This document shows positions 15,943-24,879 of a stretch of 64,000 nucleotides of DNA, one piece after another. A program made the translations under genes and the position numbers. The notes under the pieces were generated by a model that saw only the letters and a program-made list of their open reading frames with translations, did no database searches and was not told the DNA's origin. The stretch comes from Bifidobacterium callitrichos DSM 23973 (lineage in GTDB: Bacteria > Actinomycetota > Actinomycetes > Actinomycetales > Bifidobacteriaceae). The stretch lies in NCBI RefSeq assembly GCF_000741175.1, contig NZ_JGYS01000003.1, forward strand, positions 224,926 through 288,925, given 5' to 3'. How positions within the stretch are numbered: the stretch's first letter is position 1; each line of letters opens with the position of its first letter.

Positions 15943-18495
15943 GTGCCCATCGACCTAAAATATATCCCATTCTGTCAGTCCAACAGTTCCTTCTATGAGC
16001 CACCAGATCGTCAATCTTCGCCAAGACTTGATGATGAAATTCACTTTCCAAATAATTGGAAGATATATAAAGGTACCCCATGGACAAATTGTCGTCCTAG
16101 TAATGTTAAAATTCCGGAACAGGGATGGAAGATTCACATCTCGGCAACTCTTTGGAATTATGAAAAGATATTAAGAGAAGTATCAAATTATTGTTTTTCA
16201 AAAAAAGTCGCATTTAAATATCTATCAACAAAAGCTGATTTTTTTGATCAAAACAGTAAATATACCGATAGGGCTGCTGCCGGAAAATATATTACAATAT
16301 ATCCAGTAAACGAATTGGAGTTTCATTCTACTCTCAATGGGTTAGACGACATTATTGGGAATGAGTCAGGACCCTATATCCTTTCGGATAGACGTTGGAG
16401 GAACGGGCCTATATTCTATCGCTTCGGCGCTTTTATCCCGCCTAAGGATAAGACAAAATATATAAGTGTATTGAAAAGGCCCGACGGAGTCGAGGAGGAA
16501 GATGTACGTCGTCCTACCTTTATCGTGCCGGATTGGGTGAAAATACCGGAATTTCTACACGAATCCATAGAATCTCAATCTATACCATTCCCATTCGAGA
16601 TGAAATCAGCTATGCATTTTTCATGCGGTGGAGGTGTGTATACCGCAGAGGCGTTGACGGATGAATACGTTTCAAAAGGAACTATCGTTGTACTAAAGGA
16701 GGCGCGACCATATACGGCGCTTGATTCCGACGGCCATGATGCTGTATATCGTTTGAAGCACGAAGAACATGTCTTATCCGAATTACAAGATACGGGCTTT
16801 GTGCCTCAGGTATTCGGAATGTTTAGAGCATGGGAAAACCTTTATCTCGTGATGGAGAAAATACCAGGGAACAACCTTAAGCATGAATGCATGCTTAGAA
16901 CTCCCATACTAAAGCCAGCTCCTTGGAAACTAGATAATGCTGCCTTTGGGCAATGGGTTGATCATACCGTTTCACAGCTTGATAAAGCAATGTCGCTCTT
17001 TCATCGACACGGATGGCTTCTTGGTGATATTCACCCTAAAAATATCATTATGGAAAACGGAGTTAATCCTAAATTTATTGATTTTGAATTCGCGCACAAA
17101 ATGGATAAAGGATGGCGAATTAAACAAATAGCACCAGGATATGGTCCTCTGACAGGGTTTACCGGCACCGACGCAGATTTTTGTTCATTAGGGTTGCTGG
17201 AGTTAGATATGCTTCTTCCTCAAGCCACCATTACAGATCAGGGCAATGAAGGAAGCATTATACGAATCGCTAGACACGCGCAGAGTCATCTCGATATTAA
17301 CGAAGACTCCATCGAATCTATAATTCAAAAGACATCTAAAAATACTCAGCTATCCTTGGATCAGCGAGCTGTCAATCTCGCTTCTATTGAAGATTTAATA
17401 CATGGACTAGCTCGGGGAATAAAGGCACACCTTCATTTTGATGAAGGCGCTACAGTTGCTCTACCCGGTGATATAGAACTATTTGGCCCTAATGCTGTAC
17501 AAGCCTCGGTGGGATACCCTTATGGCGTTGCGGGTGCTTTGTCGACGTTAGCTTTGGCAGGTGATCCAATAGATTCCGCATCGGTTCAAAAAGCATCTCA
17601 ATGGATTTTAAATCATCTTTCGGGCGTTAAAAACCGAGGATTCGCCGGCAAAGATGGTTTGGAGTATGGCTTACGCATGGCGGGATTTGATGAACTCGCT
17701 CGAGAAGCACATTCTTTGCCCGTGGCAAACCCCATTAATCCTACTTATTGGTCCGGATGGGCTGGCGTCGGCCTAAATGACCTAAGTATCGGGTCGAATA
17801 AATCATATGATGAACTATTTTTAGCCTCATCAAAGTTGCAGAACATGCTTACCAACGATGTCGAATGTGAATCCGCTGGATTATTATATGGCTGGTCTGG
17901 CGCGGCCTTATTGTGGGCCGAAATCTATAGAACGGTTGATCGAGATGAAAAATATGTGGATTATGCACTACATGCAATACAAAACGATATTAAAAAATGT
18001 GTTTTGACCCAAAATATGACCATGGAATACGATGAAAAGTGGAGAACTCTGCCATATCTGGGAACCGGGTCATGCGGTATTGCAATCGCTTTATATGCCT
18101 TGCGAAAAGCGACCGGAGAATGTCTCTTGGACAAAGAGTATGAGTCCCTAGTTCGCGCATGCACCTACTATCAGTGTGCACAGGGAACATACGCATATGG
18201 TATGTCAGGCTTTTTGACTTTTCTGAATGCAAAGGACGATAAAAGCAAGCTGGAATATCAGGTAATTAACTCATATTGCGATTCTCTTCGACTATTTATC
18301 ATTCCAAGTAAAGGCGGTTTTTATGTCCGAGGAAATCAAGGACTAAAACTGTCGTGTGATTTTCTGACCGGATCCGCCGGAGTCCTCGGATCTCTTGCCG
18401 CACTCCAGGGGAAATGGTCAGGCATACCGTTCCTGTCATGGAACGATTCCTTAGATATTAGAAAGGAGGTGCACAATGGGAAACAACGTTCTTGA
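15943..18495 (+). CDS. Class III lanthipeptide synthetase (LanKC)
   Basis: 850 residues from GTG 15943 after AAGGAAAGAG. The three-part LanKC build is visible. Residues 1-215: lyase-like domain. About 220-480: Ser/Thr kinase-like domain with IVVLKEARP (Lys near 251), catalytic loop GDIHPKNII (Asp near 362) and IDFEFA; it phosphorylates Ser/Thr, and the lyase removes phosphate to give dehydro-residues. About 500-850: LanC-like cyclase domain (LYGWSGAALLW, GTGSCGIAIALY, AYGMSGFL, LTGSAGVLG); I see no Cys-Cys-His zinc set, which separates class III from class IV. The gene is AT-rich compared with neighbours. Its last 20 bases overlap the precursor gene. Confidence 0.93.
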   Translation: MPIDLKYIPFCQSNSSFYEPPDRQSSPRLDDEIHFPNNWKIYKGTPWTNCRPSNVKIPEQGWKIHISATLWNYEKILREVSNYCFSKKVAFKYLSTKADFFDQNSKYTDRAAAGKYITIYPVNELEFHSTLNGLDDIIGNESGPYILSDRRWRNGPIFYRFGAFIPPKDKTKYISVLKRPDGVEEEDVRRPTFIVPDWVKIPEFLHESIESQSIPFPFEMKSAMHFSCGGGVYTAEALTDEYVSKGTIVVLKEARPYTALDSDGHDAVYRLKHEEHVLSELQDTGFVPQVFGMFRAWENLYLVMEKIPGNNLKHECMLRTPILKPAPWKLDNAAFGQWVDHTVSQLDKAMSLFHRHGWLLGDIHPKNIIMENGVNPKFIDFEFAHKMDKGWRIKQIAPGYGPLTGFTGTDADFCSLGLLELDMLLPQATITDQGNEGSIIRIARHAQSHLDINEDSIESIIQKTSKNTQLSLDQRAVNLASIEDLIHGLARGIKAHLHFDEGATVALPGDIELFGPNAVQASVGYPYGVAGALSTLALAGDPIDSASVQKASQWILNHLSGVKNRGFAGKDGLEYGLRMAGFDELAREAHSLPVANPINPTYWSGWAGVGLNDLSIGSNKSYDELFLASSKLQNMLTNDVECESAGLLYGWSGAALLWAEIYRTVDRDEKYVDYALHAIQNDIKKCVLTQNMTMEYDEKWRTLPYLGTGSCGIAIALYALRKATGECLLDKEYESLVRACTYYQCAQGTYAYGMSGFLTFLNAKDDKSKLEYQVINSYCDSLRLFIIPSKGGFYVRGNQGLKLSCDFLTGSAGVLGSLAALQGKWSGIPFLSWNDSLDIRKEVHNGKQRS

Positions 18496-18610
18496 TTTTC
18501 AAATCTTGACTGCTGACGGCGAAACGGATGATGCAGCACGTATCAGCACGTTTAGCTTCAATGGCCCCTGCCCGGGCCTGCCGAGTACCTTGACCTACAG
18601 CAACTGCTGA
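18476..18610 (+). CDS. Class III lanthipeptide precursor (44 aa)
   Basis: Start ATG 18476 with a near-perfect ribosome site (AAAGGAGGT) placed inside the end of the LanKC gene. The leader begins MGNNVLDFQIL, matching the hydrophobic LanKC-binding motif of class III leaders (ILDLQ-like), then an acidic stretch to about Arg22. The core has two copies of the S-x2-S/T-x(2-5)-C pattern: Ser24/Ser27/Cys32 and Ser37/Thr40/Cys44. These can become lanthionine or labionin rings as in SapB or labyrinthopeptins. The strong ribosome site and position suggest high output. The exact leader-core border is not visible. Confidence 0.9.
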   Translation: MGNNVLDFQILTADGETDDAARISTFSFNGPCPGLPSTLTYSNC

Positions 18611-18616
18611 CAAGAC

Positions 18617-18660
18617 AAGTGTCTGGCACCAATTCGCAAAATTGATGCCAGACACTTTTG
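18617..18660 (+). terminator. Hairpin between lanthipeptide precursor and protease genes
   Basis: A 12-bp stem (AAGTGTCTGGCA with TGCCAGACACTT, 18617-18628 and 18646-18657) with extra inner pairing CAATT/AATTG, followed by a short T-run. It begins seven bases after the precursor stop and ends before the protease ribosome site, so it can attenuate transcription and stabilise the precursor message. Confidence 0.6.
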
Positions 18661-18673
18661 CAATGGAGTAACT

Positions 18674-20476
18674 ATGAAGTGTACAACACTCAATCAACCC
18701 ATCAAATTGTATGAAGAATTCTCTGACAAGTATCGCAGCAAGGCGCAACAACTTTGTGAACATTTAATAGAGGATACAAATAATTTTCATTATTCCAGTA
18801 ATCAATCGCTCGAATTAATGCAAATTAATAATGAACTAGTAATTCATTTCAAGGATGATCCGTCGCAATATATTCATTTATGTCAAAAACCGATTGGAAG
18901 AATATCTGGTTTTTACATTAATTCAGAGAAGACAATAGCGGCATTATTAACGCAGATGCCAAAAACTGATTTTTACACTATTTCATTATATGAATTGAAA
19001 AAGCAATCCGCCAATATTCTTCTGAGGTGCAACAATGTTGTACCTCAGATAAGAACGACATACCATTCTATCTATTGGATTAATAAAAGCAAATCAAATC
19101 GCCCGTATAAACTAATGATGGCAAACAAGTGTGGCATCATTGAAGTATACGGCACAAATAGTGAATATGATATATTATCTTTCGTTTGCAGTAATGATGC
19201 GGTTATTGTTATAAGAATGACGCACGGAGACAATTCTCGTATGCTGTTTTTCGATGATTTCGGCGAAAGAGACACACGCTTTAGGGAAATTACTGCATCA
19301 CTCCCCATTGATTCGATGGAGATTACAAATACTCTTCTATATGCTATCGTCAATAACCAACTTCTAATTATTAACTTTTTTAACGATATACATGATAGGC
19401 AAATGATTCAGTCTCCCCATGGATTTATTCCTAAATCATTGCAAAAGCGTAATGGGATTGTTTATGTGATAGGACGCCTATCGGGCGACTCCGCCATCTG
19501 GATTCCATCTCTCGGACAAAATGGGATATGGAAAGCTCCTCCTTGTGGAGTTATTAGTTTTCTTGGATTTCAGGATAGATTCCCTGTTTTCTGCATATCA
19601 TCTCCAATCCATCAAACGCAAATTGTAACAGGAAATAGGAAAGGATTCTTAGAGGCTGTATCGTCCACACCTAATATTCACTGTCGCAAAATTATTATCC
19701 GGAGTAGAGATCAAACAAATATTCCCATTACACTTTTTTATAGACTTGATAGTATTCTCGAGCAGTCTCCTATTCTATTGATGGCATACGGATGTTATGG
19801 AATCGCACTTGAGGGAGCCTATGACCGTTTGATTTCATATGTCATACAGTCCGGCATAACTGTTGCCTTCTGCCATATTCGAGGTGGGGGCGAGTATGGG
19901 GAGGAATGGCATAGGCAAGCGATAAAAAACAATAAGTTCATATCTATCAATGATTTTCTCGATTGCACTAAAGGATTGATTGCAAATAACTTATGTGACG
20001 CCAAACGCATTGGAGCAGTGGGTTCAAGCGCCGGCGCTTTGGTTGTTCTTTCTGCCGCATTGCGCCGCCCGGATTATTTCAAAATTGTTCAATTATCGCA
20101 CCCTTTTTTAACACCGGAATTGATTCTCACAAACCCCGACAATCCACTTACAATTAGCGATTGGGATGAATTCGGATATCCATCATCATCTTCTTGCTAT
20201 GACTCGTTTTCACCTTTGGCGCAATTGCGGCGTCTTCCAGCTGATTTTTCTAATCAAGCTCCTGACATTTGGATTACTGCCGGCAAGAATGATATAAAGG
20301 CGCCTCTCTTATATACGGAACAATGGCTGAATTCATATTCGGCTATTGTTCCGTCCGCACATAATTCGGTGTTTTTGCAACTTTTAGATGAAGGACATCA
20401 CAATTCTGATGATTCTTTGACCGGTGGCTGTTTATCAACTATATGGTTACTCGACTCTCTCTTCGACACAGATTGA
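18674..20476 (+). CDS. Prolyl-oligopeptidase-family serine protease (S9), likely lanthipeptide leader protease
   Basis: 600 residues from ATG 18674 after GGAGTAACT. The N-terminal two thirds look like a diverged beta-propeller. The C-terminal hydrolase domain has the S9 hallmarks: IRGGGEYGEEWH, nucleophile elbow GSSAGALVVL, an Asp in WITAGKNDIKAPL and the His in DEGHHNS. Class III lanthipeptide loci often carry such a protease to remove leaders (for example FlaP-type enzymes). No signal peptide is seen, so it acts inside the cell. The leader encoded at 18476 contains no proline, so the cleavage rule is not obvious. AT-rich like LanKC. Confidence 0.85.
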   Translation: MKCTTLNQPIKLYEEFSDKYRSKAQQLCEHLIEDTNNFHYSSNQSLELMQINNELVIHFKDDPSQYIHLCQKPIGRISGFYINSEKTIAALLTQMPKTDFYTISLYELKKQSANILLRCNNVVPQIRTTYHSIYWINKSKSNRPYKLMMANKCGIIEVYGTNSEYDILSFVCSNDAVIVIRMTHGDNSRMLFFDDFGERDTRFREITASLPIDSMEITNTLLYAIVNNQLLIINFFNDIHDRQMIQSPHGFIPKSLQKRNGIVYVIGRLSGDSAIWIPSLGQNGIWKAPPCGVISFLGFQDRFPVFCISSPIHQTQIVTGNRKGFLEAVSSTPNIHCRKIIIRSRDQTNIPITLFYRLDSILEQSPILLMAYGCYGIALEGAYDRLISYVIQSGITVAFCHIRGGGEYGEEWHRQAIKNNKFISINDFLDCTKGLIANNLCDAKRIGAVGSSAGALVVLSAALRRPDYFKIVQLSHPFLTPELILTNPDNPLTISDWDEFGYPSSSSCYDSFSPLAQLRRLPADFSNQAPDIWITAGKNDIKAPLLYTEQWLNSYSAIVPSAHNSVFLQLLDEGHHNSDDSLTGGCLSTIWLLDSLFDTD

Positions 20477-20491
20477 CATCTTTTGATGTCA
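20474..20491. promoter_or_regulatory. Island dyad, site 5 (second ABC transporter operon)
   Basis: TGACATC-TTTT-GATGTCA, perfectly symmetric with one base per half different from the common form. It begins on the stop codon of the protease gene and ends 81 bases before the ABC ATPase start, the same spacing as at the kinase 1 and LanKC genes. Confidence 0.55.
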
Positions 20492-20572
20492 ATCGTCTCT
20501 CCGGCATAGACGATTGACTCGTCTTTATGGATACTGTCGGCAGTAGCACTCTCGTAGGAAGGATTCTCGTCC

Positions 20573-21376
20573 ATGAAAAAACAACCAAATGACTTCATTG
20601 GGGTAAATACATATTTATCGATTCAGGCGCGTGGGCTGGTCAAGCGTGTGGCTTCCGCTGATGGTTCCAGTCCGAGTGTGATTCTCAATGATGTCTCGTT
20701 GGATATTCCCGGTGCCGGGTTGACGGCGATCGTCGGGCCTTCGGGAGCGGGCAAGACCTCTCTGTTGTACGTGTTGTCCGGTTTGGACAGGCCCGACTCG
20801 GGCCGGGTCGTCATCGGCGGCACCGACATCTACGCGTTGGACGAGGAGCGTCGTTCGCGGTTCATCCGCGGGCATATCGGTTTCGTGTTCCAGCAGTACA
20901 ACCTCGTGCCGTATCTGACGGTCGAGGAGAACGTGACGCTGCCGCTCTCGCTCGCCCATCGCAAGGCCGACTACGTGCATGTCACGCAGCTGCTGTCCCG
21001 GTTCGGCCTGCGCCAGAGGGCGAGGACCGTGGTGAGCGCCCTGTCCGGTGGAGAGCAGCAGCGCGTGGCCCTGTGCCGGGCCCTGCTCTTGCGTCCGGCG
21101 GTGGTGTTCGCCGACGAGCCCACCGGCGCGCTCGACACCGCGAACAGCGAGCTCGTGCTGCAGGTGCTGCGCGAGCTGGCGGATTCGGGTTCCAGCGTGG
21201 TCATGGTCACGCATGACACGGATGCCGCCGCACTGGCCGACCGCGTAGTCTTCCTGCGTGACGGCGGGATCACCCACGTCGCGGGCAGGCTGACCGCCGG
21301 GCAGATCGTCGAGGGCATGCGCCGCACGTTCGAGCCGCCCATGTCGCAGCACGGTCAGGAGGTTCGCCGTGGGTAG
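20573..21376 (+). CDS. MacB/LolD-type ABC transporter ATPase
   Basis: 267 residues. Walker A GPSGAGKTSLLYVLSGLD, Q-loop FVFQQYNLVPYLTVEENV, signature ALSGGEQQRVALCRAL, Walker B VVFADEPTGALD and switch VTHD are all intact. ATPases of this type pair with FtsX-like permeases and often protect against or pump out antimicrobial peptides. The first 15 codons are AT-rich, like the lanthipeptide genes, whereas everything from about 20,625 on is GC-rich: a composition border inside the gene. It overlaps the permease gene by eight bases. Confidence 0.9.
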   Translation: MKKQPNDFIGVNTYLSIQARGLVKRVASADGSSPSVILNDVSLDIPGAGLTAIVGPSGAGKTSLLYVLSGLDRPDSGRVVIGGTDIYALDEERRSRFIRGHIGFVFQQYNLVPYLTVEENVTLPLSLAHRKADYVHVTQLLSRFGLRQRARTVVSALSGGEQQRVALCRALLLRPAVVFADEPTGALDTANSELVLQVLRELADSGSSVVMVTHDTDAAALADRVVFLRDGGITHVAGRLTAGQIVEGMRRTFEPPMSQHGQEVRRG

Positions 21377-22793
21377 GTATGTGCTTCGCGTGTTCCGCGA
21401 CAATCTCGCGGGTTGGGTGCCCACGATCATGGTGGTCGCGGTGGTGACCACGCTGGTGGGCGTGTGCATGAACCAGTTCGTGTGGACCTCGTCGCCGTCG
21501 TTCGCGTCGGCCGCCCGGCTGGCGGGTTTGGATCCGGCCGAGTTCGCCATGGTGTCGGTCACGATCTATGTCGTGGTGGCGTTGCTTGCGTTCTTCTCGC
21601 TCACGGTGGTCGGTTCGGCCACGGTTGACCGCATCCGCGGCACGTTCGCGCAATGGCGTCTCATGGGCGCCAGCCCGAGCCAGGTGCGTGCGGGCATGTG
21701 GATGCTCGTGGGCGTGGCGAGCCTCATTGGCTCGCTGCTCGGTTCACTGATCGCGATGCCGGCCAGCCTGCTCGCGGTTCCCGAGTTCGACGCGATGGCC
21801 GCGGAGAGCTTCGCCGGCGGGCTCGGCTCGTTCGTCCCTCCCGCGTTCGCGCCGTCCGTGGCGGCATGGCTCGGCTCGCTGCTGTTGGGCGTGGTCACGT
21901 GCATGCTGGGCGCGTTTGTGCCCTCGATGCGTGCGGCGAAGGTCCGTCCCATCGAGGCGATCCGCGGCAAGGACGCGCCGATTGGACGGCGTGGATGGCG
22001 GTATTGGGTGCGCTGGGCGCTGGGACTGGTTGTCATGGCGGCGGCGCTGGTATTGGCGTTCTCCGGCATGGGCATGCCGCGCGCCCGCGCGTTCGGACAG
22101 GAGGCCGGCCAGACGTTCAACGGCGCATTATGGGCCGGGATCATCGCGTCGTTCGGCATGTATGTCCTCGCCGGCGTGCTGGTCCCGATCCTGTTGGACG
22201 CGGGACGCGTCATGTGCCGCCTGTGCGGGTCGGCGACCGGCGTGCTCGCGGCCCGTGCCGCTAGGGCGAAGGCCGTGTCCAGTATGAACACCATCGCCCC
22301 GCTCGCACTGGCTCTGGGATTGTCCGCGACCCTGCTGACCTGCGCGCGGTCCTACGGGCGGATACTGGCCCTGGGTGGCCATCCGACGAGCCTGAACTAC
22401 GCGGACTCGCTGCTGATGATCGCGATGCTGTGCATCGTGTCCCTGGCCACGAGCCTGGCCGTCATCGCGTTGTCGAACCGCGGCATGGTCGCCGACCAGG
22501 CGCTGCTGCGCAGCATCGGCATGTCGCCGCGCCGGGTGACGCGCATGATCCTGTGGCAGAGCCTGCAATTGGCCGCCGGCGCGGTCGTCCTCGCGCTCAT
22601 CCCGGTCGCCGTCAGCTCGCTCGTGCTCGCCACACGCTCCATCACGCTCGTCGGTGTTCCGGTGGCCGAGATCCCGTGGACCGGTGTGATCGGCGCGGCA
22701 GCGGCCTGCTGGCTGGCGTTGTTCCTCATCCAGTACATGCAGATCCGCCCCGCGTTGCGCCGCAGCGTGGCCGACGCGATCAGAAGCCGTTGA
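21369..22793 (+). CDS. FtsX-like ABC transporter permease
   Basis: 474 residues from a GTG overlapping the ATPase gene. It is very hydrophobic with about eight to ten membrane segments in two FtsX-like sets: one around LVGVCMNQF to SLLLGVVTCMLGAFVPSMRAA and a second around SLATSLAVIALSNRGMVADQ to the C-terminus. The sequence RAAKVRPIEAIRG is the coupling motif typical of FtsX permeases, and LRSIGMSPRRVTRMI is its second-half counterpart. It should form the transporter with the upstream ATPase; export or immunity for the lanthipeptide is inferred from context. Confidence 0.88.
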   Translation: MGRYVLRVFRDNLAGWVPTIMVVAVVTTLVGVCMNQFVWTSSPSFASAARLAGLDPAEFAMVSVTIYVVVALLAFFSLTVVGSATVDRIRGTFAQWRLMGASPSQVRAGMWMLVGVASLIGSLLGSLIAMPASLLAVPEFDAMAAESFAGGLGSFVPPAFAPSVAAWLGSLLLGVVTCMLGAFVPSMRAAKVRPIEAIRGKDAPIGRRGWRYWVRWALGLVVMAAALVLAFSGMGMPRARAFGQEAGQTFNGALWAGIIASFGMYVLAGVLVPILLDAGRVMCRLCGSATGVLAARAARAKAVSSMNTIAPLALALGLSATLLTCARSYGRILALGGHPTSLNYADSLLMIAMLCIVSLATSLAVIALSNRGMVADQALLRSIGMSPRRVTRMILWQSLQLAAGAVVLALIPVAVSSLVLATRSITLVGVPVAEIPWTGVIGAAAACWLALFLIQYMQIRPALRRSVADAIRSR

Positions 22794-22825
22794 CGGCACC
22801 GGATTCGGAAAAGGAGGATGAGATC

Positions 22826-23224
22826 ATGCCTGTCCGATACACGGCCATGCCGAGGCGAGCCCCGGTGTCCATGCTGCTCGCGTTCCTGCTAATCCTGACG
22901 GCCTTGTTCGGGCTGGCGGCGTGCGGCTCCGTCCAAGGCTCCTGGCCGGACGGCCAGTATGCCGGCCGGGTGCCCGAACCCGATCGGGTGACGACCCGTA
23001 TCAGGGACGAGACCGACAACGGCTATCTGATCGACGTGTCATGGACCATCGCCGAGGCGAAGGACTACGCGCGAAAGATCAAGGACGCGGGCTTCACCCG
23101 CAACGCCACCGAGGAGGAACAGGCCGGCGTATACGACTACACGGCCGACGACGGCATCGTCAAGGTCTCCATCAGTGCATTGCCTGGTGACAACGGCACC
23201 ATCAACATCAACAAGCTCCAATGA
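22826..23224 (+). CDS. Small secreted lipoprotein of the ABC operon
   Basis: 132 residues from ATG 22826 after AAGGAGG. A basic N-terminus and hydrophobic stretch (SMLLAFLLILTALFGL) lead to a lipobox LAAC, so the protein is anchored outside the membrane. The mature part is a small domain with WTIAEAKDYARKIKDAGF and GVYDYTADDGIVKVSIS. I do not recognise the family. A surface lipoprotein beside an ABC/FtsX pair and LanKC cluster is a usual place for an immunity protein of LanI type, but this is inference. Confidence 0.75.
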   Translation: MPVRYTAMPRRAPVSMLLAFLLILTALFGLAACGSVQGSWPDGQYAGRVPEPDRVTTRIRDETDNGYLIDVSWTIAEAKDYARKIKDAGFTRNATEEEQAGVYDYTADDGIVKVSISALPGDNGTININKLQ

Positions 23225-23245
23225 CACTCAAAAGGATCGGCGCTC

Positions 23246-23602
23246 ATGGACATTCCCGCACATCACGAACCGTCACCCGGCAAGCCCCTGTCGGCGTCAC
23301 CGCCCGTCCCGGAGCCCGGCCGGCCGAACCCGCCCCAACCGTTGCAAGCCGCGCCGAACGATTCGATCGTCGGATTCCTGCTGCTCGGACTGTTCCTGTC
23401 CCTGCCCGGCGTGCTGATCGCGTGGATCACCGGCCGCGACGGGCACGGATGGGAGCATGGCGGCCGCGTCGCCGCATGGATCGGGGCGCTGCTCTCGCCG
23501 TTCGTATGGCTGGCCATCATCATCGTATTCACTTTGTTGTTCACCGGTTCGGTCACGATGCTCGGCTGCCTGATGCCCGGCGCGGACTGTCTCGCCCAGT
23601 AA
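23246..23602 (+). CDS. Small two-helix membrane protein, unknown function
   Basis: 118 residues. The N-terminal 35 residues are Pro-rich (MDIPAHHEPSPGKPLS and onward) and probably cytoplasmic. Two to three hydrophobic segments follow (IVGFLLLGLFLSLPGVLIAW; AAWIGALLSPFVWLAIIIVF). It lies 21 bp after the lipoprotein gene and 8 bp before kinase 2, in the same operon. It could modulate the kinase or add to immunity; the sequence does not tell. Confidence 0.65.
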   Translation: MDIPAHHEPSPGKPLSASPPVPEPGRPNPPQPLQAAPNDSIVGFLLLGLFLSLPGVLIAWITGRDGHGWEHGGRVAAWIGALLSPFVWLAIIIVFTLLFTGSVTMLGCLMPGADCLAQ

Positions 23603-23610
23603 GCACGCCG

Positions 23611-24879
23611 ATGACCCGGCGAGACGGCACAGTGGATCGTATGGAACGGCAAACGGTGAACGTCGGCAGGGTCACGGCCACAGCCATGCCATTATGCGTG
23701 CTCGCGGTCGAGGTCATGATGCTCATGTGGGAGCGCATAATCGGCACCCCATTGGACCCGATGTACACGCTCGCCAAGCAGACCGGCGGATTCGTGCTGC
23801 TGTTGCTGGCCCTGTGCCTGTCATGCTCGGTCTTGATGTTCCGTTACCGGGTCCCGTCCGTCACATTGATGTCGCAGCTCGTCCTGACCCTAATGCTGTC
23901 CTTCTGGCATGCGGACTCGATTCTGCTGGTCCAGCTGGTCGCGGCGTTTTACGCGTTCATGCGCACGACCGGGGAACGCCGCATGTACATCGGATCCCTC
24001 GCGACGACGTTGGCCGTGACCTTGGCGACGTTCATGTCATGGCCCGCCAGCCAGTTCCTCGGCGAATGGCCTGGCCGCATCCTCCTACTCGCCCTCGCCG
24101 GCGCGATCGCCCTGGCGCACCGCGGCATGGTTCAAGCCAGGAGAGCCACGGCCGCCGCCGGCCTGGAACACCGGCGCGCGCAGACCGCCGTCAAGCAGCG
24201 TGACGCCGCGGTGCGTCGTTCGCGCATCGCCGGACAGCTGCACGACAGCGTGGGTCACGGGTTGACCACGATCATCGCTTTATCCGAGGGATTGAGCGGT
24301 AAGACCGGCGACCCGCGCGTGGACGAGGCCCTGAAAGGCATCAACGAGATCGCACGGGAAAGCCTGGCGGACACGCGCAAGGCCGTGCGCGCACTGACTG
24401 AAACCGACACGACCGACGAAGACCCTGCTGAACCGGGATCCCGGAGCATGCGTTCATGGGATGACATCCGTCCGATCCTCGCACATGCCCGCACGCTCGG
24501 CATCATCACCATATTCACCGAAACCGGCATCCGCGCCGACGACGAACCCCAGGCGGACCTCTGCTTCGACGTGACCCGAGAGGCCATAACCAACGCCATC
24601 CGCCACGGCAGACACGTCACGCATCTCAACGTCTCATGGAACCACCAGCCCAACGGAGTCACCGTCATCGTCCGCAACGACGGAGCCACCGGTGCGGCGC
24701 AAGCCGTCGCACCCGATGACGGCACCGGATTGGCCGGACTGTCACGGCGCGTGCAAGACGCCGGCGGCACGTTCGCCTATGGGCCGGTCGATGGCACCGA
24801 ATGGCAGGTCAAAGCGGTCATTCCCCCAACCGGGAACATGACCGGGAAGCAACCGGCCGAAAGGAAGATTCAACCATGA
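23611..24879 (+). CDS. NarL-family sensor histidine kinase (HisKA_3), kinase 2
   Basis: 422 residues from ATG 23611 (an ATG at 23641 is equally possible; neither has a strong ribosome site). Four to five membrane segments fill residues 20-170, then a coiled linker, the HisKA_3 box GQLHDSVGHGLTTII (His211), and an ATPase domain with TREAITNAIRHG, VRNDG and GTGLAGLSRRV. The catalytic half is closely similar to kinase 1 at 8169, including WDDIRP and TIFTETGIR, so they are recent paralogues. Its stop overlaps the start of regulator 2 (ATGA). Confidence 0.88.
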   Translation: MTRRDGTVDRMERQTVNVGRVTATAMPLCVLAVEVMMLMWERIIGTPLDPMYTLAKQTGGFVLLLLALCLSCSVLMFRYRVPSVTLMSQLVLTLMLSFWHADSILLVQLVAAFYAFMRTTGERRMYIGSLATTLAVTLATFMSWPASQFLGEWPGRILLLALAGAIALAHRGMVQARRATAAAGLEHRRAQTAVKQRDAAVRRSRIAGQLHDSVGHGLTTIIALSEGLSGKTGDPRVDEALKGINEIARESLADTRKAVRALTETDTTDEDPAEPGSRSMRSWDDIRPILAHARTLGIITIFTETGIRADDEPQADLCFDVTREAITNAIRHGRHVTHLNVSWNHQPNGVTVIVRNDGATGAAQAVAPDDGTGLAGLSRRVQDAGGTFAYGPVDGTEWQVKAVIPPTGNMTGKQPAERKIQP

